Positions 8,451 to 17,026 of a stretch of 26,499 nucleotides of DNA are shown in pieces. Below the pieces are notes generated by a model, which saw only the letters and a program-made list of their open reading frames with translations, did no database searches and was not told the DNA's origin. Location of the stretch: NCBI GenBank assembly GCA_018260375.1, contig JAGLBF010000009.1, positions 1-26,499 of the forward strand. The letters are read 5' to 3'. Made by a program: the position numbers and the translations under genes. Within the stretch, counting starts at the first letter, position 1; the number at the start of each line of letters is the position of its first letter. This DNA comes from Deinococcus sp. GTDB lineage: Bacteria; Deinococcota; Deinococci; Deinococcales; Deinococcaceae.

Positions 8451-8524
8451 GTGAACCCAAGCCAGAAGTACGTCGCCAGCAGCCTGCCCTAGTACAGATT
8501 CCGCAGTCTGCTCACCGCTCCTAT

Positions 8525-9937
8525 CTACCCCAGTTTCTGTGCAATAAACCCCTTGAGCGTCTGCACGTCGTTAGGCAGCACCACAAAGTGCTTGGGGGCC
8601 TGTTCAATGCCCACAAAGCGTGCGGGGCGCTCTGCGCGGCGGTGAAGGGCTTCTTGAACCGTTTCTTCAAACTTGGCGGGCAGGGCCGTTTCTAGGCAGA
8701 CCATCGGCACGCCTGGCCGCTGAAAGCGCTCGCCTGCCAGCACGCCGTCAGCGGTATGGGGGTCAATCAGGCGACCAAATTGCGCGTCAATGCGCCGTAT
8801 GGTGTCTAGGCGCTCGGCGTGAGTGCTGCGGCTTCCCAGCAAGCCACTGGCCTTGACTGAGTCCCAGTGGGCGCTGCTGGCCAGCTTTACAGGTCGCCCC
8901 GCACCCACTTCGGCCCACCAAGACAGCGTTTGGGTGCCGTCACCGCCCGTTATCAGGTAGAGGTAGCGCTCAAAGTTGCTCGCCTTGCCGATGTCCATGC
9001 TGGGACTAGAGGTCTGTGTCACCTGCGCGGCGGGGCGAACGTGATAGTTACCTGTAGCAAAAAACTCGTGCAGCACGTCATTCTCGTTGCTGGCTACAAT
9101 CAGCTTGCCCACAGGCAGGCCCATCAGTTTGGCGAGGTACCCTGCAAACACATTGCCAAAGTTGCCGCTGGGCACACTAAAGTCAGCCAGTGCACCCGCA
9201 GGCAGTCCCAGAGCAAAATAGGCCTTAAAGTAATACACGGCCTGAGCCATGACCCGCGCCCAGTTAATAGAGTTGACAGCTCCGATATGATAGTTATGTT
9301 TAAATTGAGCGTCAGCATTCACTTCTTTGACCAAATCTTGACAATCATCAAAGACACCTTCAATGGCGATATTCACAATATTGGGTTCGTTCAAGCTAAA
9401 CATCTGTGCTTGCTGAAAAGGGCTCATGCGCCCGTGTGGCGAGAGCATAAACACATTCACGCGGGCCTTGCCCAGCATGGCGTACTCAGCAGCGCTGCCC
9501 GTGTCGCCCGAAGTTGCTCCTAAAATATTGAGGTGCTGGTCACGCTGGCCTAGCGTGTACTCAAAAACTTGGCCCAAAAACTGCATGGCAATATCCTTAA
9601 AGGCCAGACTCGGGCCATTAGACAGCTCTAGTACATACAGTTCGCTGTTGCCTAGGCGGGTCAGCGGGGTGATTTCTGGGCTATGAAACGCAGCCTCGGT
9701 GTAGGTGCTGCTCAGAATGCGGCGCAGGTCAGCCTCTGGGATGTCGTCGATAAAGGGCCGCATCACCGCGTAGGCCAGCTCAGGGTAGCTGAGGGGGCGC
9801 AGTTCTTCTAGCTCGGCGGGGCTAAAGGCGGGAATACGCTCAGGCATCGCCAGACCGCCGTCAGGAGCGAGGCCCGTGAGCAGCACCTCTGAAAAGTGAC
9901 CCAGGTTACTTGCTCCGCGTGTAGAAACATACTTCAT
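8525..9937 (-). CDS. thrC: Threonine synthase
   Basis: It converts O-phosphohomoserine to threonine using PLP. The N-terminus (STRGASNLGHFSEVLLTGLA, then PDGGLAMP) is typical of the long bacterial form. Lys114 in SLAFKDIA is the PLP Schiff-base lysine. The sequence continues with GATSGDTGSAAEYA and VPSGNFGNVFAGYLAKLMG, which bind the cofactor phosphate. At 470 residues it is a normal length for this class. No other threonine pathway gene is nearby. The start codon has no clear Shine-Dalgarno site; a TAAAGT at 9945-9950 lies 7 nt upstream and could be the -10 box of a leaderless transcript. Confidence 0.93.
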   Translation of the reverse strand: MKYVSTRGASNLGHFSEVLLTGLAPDGGLAMPERIPAFSPAELEELRPLSYPELAYAVMRPFIDDIPEADLRRILSSTYTEAAFHSPEITPLTRLGNSELYVLELSNGPSLAFKDIAMQFLGQVFEYTLGQRDQHLNILGATSGDTGSAAEYAMLGKARVNVFMLSPHGRMSPFQQAQMFSLNEPNIVNIAIEGVFDDCQDLVKEVNADAQFKHNYHIGAVNSINWARVMAQAVYYFKAYFALGLPAGALADFSVPSGNFGNVFAGYLAKLMGLPVGKLIVASNENDVLHEFFATGNYHVRPAAQVTQTSSPSMDIGKASNFERYLYLITGGDGTQTLSWWAEVGAGRPVKLASSAHWDSVKASGLLGSRSTHAERLDTIRRIDAQFGRLIDPHTADGVLAGERFQRPGVPMVCLETALPAKFEETVQEALHRRAERPARFVGIEQAPKHFVVLPNDVQTLKGFIAQKLG

Positions 9938-9944
9938 AGGGGTT

Positions 9945-9950
9945 ACTTTA
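9945..9950 (-). promoter_or_regulatory. Possible -10 box for leaderless thrC
   Basis: TAAAGT on the minus strand fits TANNNT and ends 7 nt before the thrC ATG, the spacing expected for leaderless transcripts. No convincing -35 box was found. Confidence 0.3.
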
Positions 9951-9989
9951 AAGCATCTAGCAAGGCTACTTTTTAGGCCCGACTAGATG

Positions 9990-10119
9990 AAGCGGTCAAG
10001 CGTCGTCATCGGCGCTGCTCTGACCAAGAAGCGGTCAAGCGTCGTCATCGGCGCTGCTCTGACCAAGAAGCGGTCAAGCGTCGTCATCGGCGCTGCTCTG
10101 ACCAAGAGAGCGGTCAAGC
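9990..10119. repeat. Tandem array of a 39-bp hairpin repeat, three full units and one partial
   Basis: Identical units begin at 9990, 10029 and 10068; a fourth, partial unit with a 2-bp insertion runs to about 10119. Each unit can be read as linker AAGAAGC, then GGTCA, AGCG, a 10-nt loop, CGCT, a 4-nt bulge GCTC, and TGACC. The array lies between the ribokinase stop and the thrC start, both on the minus strand. A second array, from 26406, has the same linker and layout with different sequence. The 39-bp period leaves a frame open across the array, but the frame runs antisense into the ribokinase gene and is not judged coding. Confidence 0.9.
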
Positions 10120-10131
10120 TTGTCTTGCAAC

Positions 10132-11013
10132 CTAGCGCCCTGCCACCAACGCTTCTATTTCTGCACGGGTGGGCATGCTCGGCTGTGCGCCTACGCGGGT
10201 ACAGGCTATCGCCGCGCCTGCTGAGGCGTGATGTAGCGCTTCGGGCAGTGACGCGCCTTCATCAAGCAGGGCTGCCAGCACGCCCACAAAGGTGTCGCCT
10301 GCACCTGTGGTATCCACAACAGGCACGGCAAAAGCGGGTGTCTCTAGGTACTCGTGGCCCGACAGCGTTAGGCTGCCCTGTGCGCCCAACGTGACAGTAA
10401 TGGTCTGCGGCCCGCGTGCTTGCATCTGGCGAAGTTGCTGCTCCAGGCCCTCACTTTTGCCAGAGTACTGGGCCAGTTCGCCCTGATTAACCACCAGAAT
10501 ATCCACCGCTGCCAGCAGTTCGGGGGCCAAAGGCTGAGCAGGCGAGGCGTTGAGAATCACCGTAACTCCCTGCGCTTTGGCACTCTGGGCGTAGTACTGC
10601 ACCACTTCCAGCGGGATTTCCAGTTGCAAGACCAAGTAACGGTACGCCCCCAGTGCGCCTAGCTGCTTGGCCTGCAAGGTCGTATTGGCCCCCGGTGACA
10701 CCGTAATGGCATTTTCGCCCTGGTCTGATACGCTGATAAAAGCCGCGCCCGTCGGCTGATCGCTTACCATTGTCCTAAGGCCCACCCCGCTCAGGCGCAG
10801 TGAATCCCGTATCAGCTCGGCAAAGTGGTCGGCTCCTAGCGCCCCCAGAAACTCCACCGGCGCGCCCGCTCGTGCCGCCGCCACCGCCTGATTGGCTCCT
10901 TTGCCGCCTGCCGCCGTGAGATACGTTTGGCCCAGCACTGTCTCGCCTGGCACGGGAATGTGAGCCACGCGGGTTATAAAATCAATGTTGGCACTGCCAG
11001 CGACAAGAATCAT
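10132..11013 (-). CDS. rbsK: Ribokinase-like PfkB-family sugar kinase
   Basis: It phosphorylates ribose, or a related sugar, using ATP. The N-terminal PfkB signature is AAGGKGANQAVAAARAG (about residues 33-49), and the C-terminal one is DTTGAGDTFVGVL with catalytic base Asp240. GSANIDFI at residues 7-14 is the usual substrate-binding start. The length of 293 residues is normal for ribokinase. No ribose transporter or other sugar gene is adjacent, so ribose is the likely substrate but not proven. The ATG at 11013 has GGAG 5 nt upstream. Confidence 0.85.
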   Translation of the reverse strand: MILVAGSANIDFITRVAHIPVPGETVLGQTYLTAAGGKGANQAVAAARAGAPVEFLGALGADHFAELIRDSLRLSGVGLRTMVSDQPTGAAFISVSDQGENAITVSPGANTTLQAKQLGALGAYRYLVLQLEIPLEVVQYYAQSAKAQGVTVILNASPAQPLAPELLAAVDILVVNQGELAQYSGKSEGLEQQLRQMQARGPQTITVTLGAQGSLTLSGHEYLETPAFAVPVVDTTGAGDTFVGVLAALLDEGASLPEALHHASAGAAIACTRVGAQPSMPTRAEIEALVAGR

Positions 11014-11096
11014 AGTTCTCCAAAAGTAGAAAGAGGGGGCGCAGGGCTCGGTGACGCTTAGATTAAGATACAGTTTAGCATTGTCGCTGGCTGAGC

Positions 11097-11155
11097 GGCG
11101 GCTGCCCTGCTAGGTAACTGCTAGGTAACTGCTAGGTAACAGCAGGGCAACCGCC
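11097..11155 (-). repeat. Long hairpin with a tandem 11-mer in its loop
   Basis: GGCGG (11097-11101) pairs with CCGCC (11151-11155). Inside it, after a CT/AA mismatch, GCCCTGCT (11104-11111) pairs with AGCAGGGC (11141-11148). The loop and inner stem contain three exact copies of TGCTAGGTAAC at 11108, 11119 and 11130. It starts 2 nt past the stop of the 11158-11952 gene, where a terminator would sit, but no T-tract follows on the minus strand. Confidence 0.75.
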
Positions 11156-11157
11156 CT

Positions 11158-11952
11158 TTATCGCAGCTCGCCGCGCAAAATGTGAGCGGTTGCTGATACC
11201 GCCGCCGCTTGCAGTTCGGCCAGTTGCTGCGCGCTGTCCTTGAGGGCTGCGAGGTACGCCTCAAAGTCGCGGCCCTGAGGGCCTTGTAGGGTGGTCACGA
11301 CCGCCTGCACAGTAAAATGTGCTGCAAAGTTCTGGTCTAGCGCGGCCCCAGCGCCCTTATGCCGCGCGCCCAGCACCGCTTCTAGGATGCCGCCGTGTTT
11401 GCTGCGCTCCATCAGTTCACGCGAGAAACTGCGATCCTTGATGCTGGTAATCACGTCCCAAGCGGCGTCTGCCAGCAGTTCGGGGGCGCTCACGGGGCGA
11501 GCGACCTCCAGGTTCAGCGTCTCATCCCTGCGCCACACGCGGTAAGAAACGTCCTGGCGCAGTGTGGCCCAGTGCGTTTCAAAGTCACGGGCGTCTTCTA
11601 TCAGGGTGCGCAGTTGTGCCCGCGAGGAGATGGTGGCACGCCAGCCTTCGGGCAGAGCAGCCCACTCGCTCAGCCCCTGTGCGCCCAGCGCCTGTAAGCG
11701 CCCCAGCTCCTGCGCGGCGTGTTGCGCGCCCTGTGACAGCGGCACTCTGGTTTTGCCGCTCACCAGCGTCACCTCGTCACCCTCTAGTACAACACTATGG
11801 GGCAGGTGGTGTAGCCCCAGCCCCCAGCGCGTCACCGCCTGCTGATACAGCTGGGTGAGTTCCTTGGCGTAGTCTTGCGTACCAGGCTTACTTTTTACCG
11901 CCGACAACGATAGGCCCGCCGTCTGTAACAGTGCTTCAAAATCTTTGGTCAT
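11158..11952 (-). CDS. Unrecognised 264-residue protein
   Basis: I do not recognise the family. The protein is predicted cytoplasmic, with no signal peptide or membrane segment, and is largely helical. It has mixed charged stretches and a Gln/Ala-rich C-terminal helix (SAQQLAELQAAAVSATAHIL). The middle part around residues 155-215 (ELLADAAWDVITSIKDRSF, then HGGILEAVLGARHKGAG) looks globular. The ATG has a good GAGGAG site 7 nt upstream. Neighbours are a kinase on one side and a metal-resistance repressor on the other, which gives no clear hint. Downstream lies the long hairpin at 11097-11155. Confidence 0.75.
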   Translation of the reverse strand: MTKDFEALLQTAGLSLSAVKSKPGTQDYAKELTQLYQQAVTRWGLGLHHLPHSVVLEGDEVTLVSGKTRVPLSQGAQHAAQELGRLQALGAQGLSEWAALPEGWRATISSRAQLRTLIEDARDFETHWATLRQDVSYRVWRRDETLNLEVARPVSAPELLADAAWDVITSIKDRSFSRELMERSKHGGILEAVLGARHKGAGAALDQNFAAHFTVQAVVTTLQGPQGRDFEAYLAALKDSAQQLAELQAAAVSATAHILRGELR

Positions 11953-12005
11953 GCTCGCTCCTCAGCAGTGGCAGGTGTTTTGGGTCACAGATGTTCCAGT
12001 TTTAA

Positions 12006-12027
12006 AGAATATCCTGCCTTATATTCT
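12006..12027. promoter_or_regulatory. Operator-like palindrome upstream of the 264-residue gene
   Basis: AGAATAT and ATATTCT form a perfect 7-bp inverted repeat separated by 8 bp, about 55 bp before the ATG at 11952. On the minus strand a TATTCT within it sits 17 bp from a weak TTATGG, so it may overlap a promoter. No regulator is identified. Confidence 0.35.
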
Positions 12028-12162
12028 GCCATAACCATAATACACGCTGGTGGTAGTGGTGTACAGCGAAGGGCAGTCTGGCTGGATGTTGATTACGCAC
12101 TACTGATGTGTGCACCTGGTACGGCTCTAAGGACTCCGGACTTGAACCTTATTCAATACGCG

Positions 12163-12236
12163 CCGGAAGAAGGCCAGCGGGCGTAGTCAAACGTACGCGT
12201 TTTGCACGCTGAAATAGAGCGCAGTGCGTATTACTC
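12163..12236. repeat. Inverted copy of the mosaic intergenic repeat
   Basis: Read on the minus strand, it starts TAATACGCACTGCGCTC at the end of the arsR gene. It continues through GCAAAACGCGTAC and CGCCCGCTGGCCTTCTTC, matching segments of 20041-20165 with part of the middle missing. Confidence 0.55.
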
Positions 12237-12594
12237 GCGGGCGTGCTCTAGGGCGCTTTGCAATAATCTGGTGACATGCTCATCTTGCAGGCGGTAGTAC
12301 ACCACGCGCCCCGCCCTGCGGAAAGCGACCAAGCGGCCTGCACGCAAGAGCCTAAGCTGATGGCTTACGGCGCTTTCGCTCAGGCCCACCACGGCCGACA
12401 GATCACAGACACACAGCTCGGTGCTGCTCAGTGCGCTGAGTATTTTAAGGCGGGTGGGGTCGCCCAGCAGTTTGAGAAAGTGGGTGGCTTGGATGACACA
12501 GGCGTCGTCGGGCAGCGTGGCGCGGGCTTGAACAACCGCCTGGGGATGCACACAGGTCTCTTCGCAACCAGGGGCGTATGTTGGCTTGGTGGGG

Positions 12595-12605
<11 letters not shown>
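12231..12605 (-). CDS. ArsR/SmtB-family metal sensor repressor, CadC-like
   Basis: This 124-residue winged-helix protein should repress the metal ATPase gene until a metal binds. It carries both known ArsR-family metal sites. The alpha3N-type site has Cys65 and Cys67 in ELCVCDLS plus N-terminal Cys14 and Cys18. The alpha5-type site has Asp108, His110, His121 and Glu124, an exact D-x-H-x10-H-x-x-E. The first set favours Cd/Pb/Zn, as in CadC; the second favours Zn. The recognition helix is SESAVSHQLRLLR. The start is GTG at 12605, overlapping the ATPase stop codon by 11 bp, with GGAAG upstream, so translation is probably coupled. Its TAA stop is the edge of a repeat. Confidence 0.9.
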
Positions 12606-14865
<2,260 letters not shown>

Positions 14866-14871
14866 ATCCGC

Positions 14872-14912
14872 AATATATGACTACTTGCTCAGATGTTCAA
14901 GGTAGTATATAT
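14872..14912 (-). promoter_or_regulatory. Promoter and probable repressor operator of the metal-efflux operon
   Basis: On the minus strand, TTGAAC (14900-14895) and TATATT (14877-14872) are exactly 17 bp apart. The -10 box ends 6 nt before the ATG, so transcription would begin at or near the A of the start codon. The same stretch is an imperfect inverted repeat: ATATATGACTACTTG and CAAGGTAGTATATAT around a 10-bp centre. Bound repressor would cover both promoter boxes, as known for ArsR-family operators. Confidence 0.7.
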
Positions 14913-15095
14913 CACTTTCTTAGGATGCTTGATTTCAAACTTCTCCCTGCTAGGTATCCTGTCTGTATCCAGATGCCTCTTGCTGGCGCTGTAAGGTACC
15001 TAGAAAGCTCAGTAGGTACCCTAATCAGGGGGAAACCCACATAACACTTTAGAGACGCCTCTACGGGCCTTACAGCGGCAAGTTTGCCAGTACCT

Positions 15096-16499
15096 TTAGC
15101 GGGGAAATGCATATTCTGCGTGCTGCAAGCGATCCCGAAGCTCTTGCACAAAGCCTTGAGCGTCCAGAGACGCCAGACGGCGGTAGGCTTCCTCAAGCAA
15201 GCCCACAGGTTGAAGCTGACCTAGTTCAATCATCTGGCGCAGAGTATCTAGCTCAGCAGTCTTGAATTTGCGCGAGTACAGCAGCGACAAACGGCGCACC
15301 ACAAAATTGGCCTGACCTTCGGCATCAAAGGCGCTGAGTTCGGCTTCCCAGTTGGGCGCGGGGATGTCATCGTCAGGTGTAGCAACCTTGCGTGATGACT
15401 CACCTGCTGATGTGTCAGGAATGCTCTGAATCACAGTTTTTCCGCTGAGCAGCCCGTCTTCGCTGTACTGGTCAGGGTGCCGAATCAGGTGAACCAGCGC
15501 GTGGGCAGCCGTTTTGCGTATCTGCAACGTCCTAGACTTGACCAGACGCTCAAACAGGTCAATGCGGGCCAACAACACCGAAGTGGTGTACTGGCGCACC
15601 AACTGCCGCGAAACCCCGTCGGTTACGCCATGCAGTCTCAATCGGTGAAGCAAAACAGGGCTGACAGGCGTAAATTCGGGGGAAAATTCGTACTTCAGCC
15701 GCTGCAGCTTGCCGCGCCCTTCCAGCGTCACTTTGCGGAGGTAACCGCGCTTTAGCAGTTCCTCATGGGGGGCTTCTAAGGCGCGGCGCACCGTGTCTGG
15801 GCGGGTGTTAGGCAGCTTGCACTGGTCGGCCCACTCAATCAGCCCCACTTCATACTCATCGATGATTTCGTCAGGCTGCTCAGGGTTGTAACGCATAGCG
15901 TCCAGCAGACGAAAAATAATGCGGGTGCGCGGTCTGGAGAGCGACTGCATGAACTCAATGTTCAGCGGCTTGGTGTAGCCGCTGCGCAGTGAAGCCACCA
16001 GAGGTTCTGCCAGCCGAATACGCAACATGCTGCGCTCGTCAAACTTGCCCGCTTCGCCCTGATGGGTATACTCCAGCAGCTCGATAAAGTGAAACCTGGC
16101 CGTCGTCCAGCGGCGGTTGGGATGGTCGCGCCAGCCACCCGCAATTTCGTAGGACGTGGTATGCAGGCGGTCAAGGCTCACAGCAAGCATCTCGCGATAT
16201 TTGCCGTTGCGGTGAAAACCCGCCAGTTGCATCAGCTCTGACACAGCCAAAATCATCTCACCGTCTTCAGGCAGTCCGGTGCTCATGTAGTTATCAATGA
16301 GCGCACTGGTCACATCATTATCAATACCGTGTGGCACGCCTAATTCAGGTAAGGCGCGGCAAGCCACACGCACCACACGCTCGCCCTGTTGGTAAGTCAC
16401 CTTCCAGGAATTCTGGTCAGCAACCTGATCTTGGGCCGAGACCAGATTGAGCCTGCCCCAATTGAGGTCATCAAAACTGCTGCGTTTATTTTCGGTCAT
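15096..16499 (-). CDS. Replication initiator protein (RepA-like, iteron-binding)
   Basis: This protein resembles the plasmid replication initiators of Deinococcus megaplasmids and secondary chromosomes (RepA / replication initiator protein A type). The central region holds repeated DNA-binding-like segments, including SELMQLAGFHRNGKYREMLA and SRPRTRIIFRLLDAMRYN, then a basic region. The C-terminal third is less conserved in appearance. It would bind the iterons directly upstream and open the origin. The ATG at 16499 gives 467 residues; a GTG at 16523 would add eight. AAGGGA lies between the two candidate starts, slightly far from the ATG, so the start is uncertain. The -10 box TATATT at 16542-16547 fits either. 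Confidence 0.8.
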   Translation of the reverse strand: MTENKRSSFDDLNWGRLNLVSAQDQVADQNSWKVTYQQGERVVRVACRALPELGVPHGIDNDVTSALIDNYMSTGLPEDGEMILAVSELMQLAGFHRNGKYREMLAVSLDRLHTTSYEIAGGWRDHPNRRWTTARFHFIELLEYTHQGEAGKFDERSMLRIRLAEPLVASLRSGYTKPLNIEFMQSLSRPRTRIIFRLLDAMRYNPEQPDEIIDEYEVGLIEWADQCKLPNTRPDTVRRALEAPHEELLKRGYLRKVTLEGRGKLQRLKYEFSPEFTPVSPVLLHRLRLHGVTDGVSRQLVRQYTTSVLLARIDLFERLVKSRTLQIRKTAAHALVHLIRHPDQYSEDGLLSGKTVIQSIPDTSAGESSRKVATPDDDIPAPNWEAELSAFDAEGQANFVVRRLSLLYSRKFKTAELDTLRQMIELGQLQPVGLLEEAYRRLASLDAQGFVQELRDRLQHAEYAFPR

Positions 16500-16529
16500 C
16501 GTAGCTGCCCATCCCTTATCCACTCCCTT

Positions 16530-16595
16530 GTGGTGTTTTTTAATATATCTCTTTGGTAAAAGATTTTGTTAAAGATATTGATTGAAAAACACCAC
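16530..16595. promoter_or_regulatory. AT-rich rep leader with an 11-bp inverted repeat
   Basis: GTGGTGTTTTT (16530-16540) and AAAAACACCAC (16585-16595) form a perfect inverted repeat around a very AT-rich centre. A minus-strand -10 box TATATT lies at 16547-16542. The stretch is well placed to be the rep promoter, the DNA unwinding element and an autoregulation site. Confidence 0.5.
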
Positions 16596-16644
16596 CAAAG
16601 CAAAAATGGCGAGGCCGTGCAGGAAGGCAAAAACGAGGACAACT

Positions 16645-16920
16645 CCACAGGTATGTCTCAGTAAACCCCACAGGTATGTCTCAGTAAATACCCCCAAAAC
16701 CCCACAGGTATGTCTCAGTAGGGTAAAAATTTCACCACAGGTGTGTCTCAGTAAACCCCACAGGTATGTCTCAGTAGGCCCCTGAGACATACCTGTGGTG
16801 AAGTGCTCAAACACCACAGGTATGTCTCAGTAAATACCCCCAAAACCCCACAGGTATGTCTCAGGGAAAACACGGCAACTCCACAGGTGTGTCTCAGTAA
16901 ACACCACAGGTATGTCTCAG
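16645..16920. repeat. Iteron array of a plasmid-type replication origin (ten iterons)
   Basis: The iteron is CCACAGGTATGTCTCAGTA or its first 17 bp. Direct copies start at 16645, 16668, 16702, 16735, 16758, 16814, 16848, 16881 and 16904, and one inverted copy lies at 16782-16798. Copies at 16735 and 16881 share the variant GGTGTG. Steps between direct copies are 23, 34, 33 and 23 bp, then, after the inverted copy, 34, 33 and 23 bp. The array is next to the initiator gene and is its expected binding region. Confidence 0.95.
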
Positions 16921-16944
16921 GGAAAACACGCACTTTTCCCAGAA

Positions 16945-16965
16945 TGGCCCCAAATAGAGGGGCCA
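16945..16965. other. Perfect 7-bp palindromic hairpin beside the iterons
   Basis: TGGCCCC and GGGGCCA are separated by 7 nt. It lies between the iterons and the peptidase gene stop. There is no T-tract on either side, so it may be an origin element rather than a terminator. The rest of 16966-17026 is AT-rich without a gene. Confidence 0.45.
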
Positions 16966-17026
16966 AAATGTTAAGTCTATTTGCAGAATTTTATTCAGGT
17001 ATACGTCTAAAAAATAATATAGCTAT

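Noticed and set aside
8867..9523. 218-codon plus-strand frame
   Set aside because: Antisense to threonine synthase; no motif or ribosome site.
9990..10119. CRISPR array
   Set aside because: The whole unit, including the would-be spacer, is identical between copies, and no cas gene is present. The same holds for 26406-26499.
9987..10394. Open frame with a 13-residue repeat (KRSSVVIGAALTK)
   Set aside because: It arises because the 39-bp unit is a multiple of three. It lacks a ribosome site, runs antisense into the ribokinase gene, and the sister array has a 38-bp period that would break any such frame.
14999..15020. Two GGTACC palindromes flanking 14 bp
   Set aside because: Short and likely to occur by chance; no associated gene signal.
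16945..16965. Intrinsic terminator for the peptidase gene
   Set aside because: The stem is perfect but no T-tract follows on the minus strand, so it is listed only as a hairpin.
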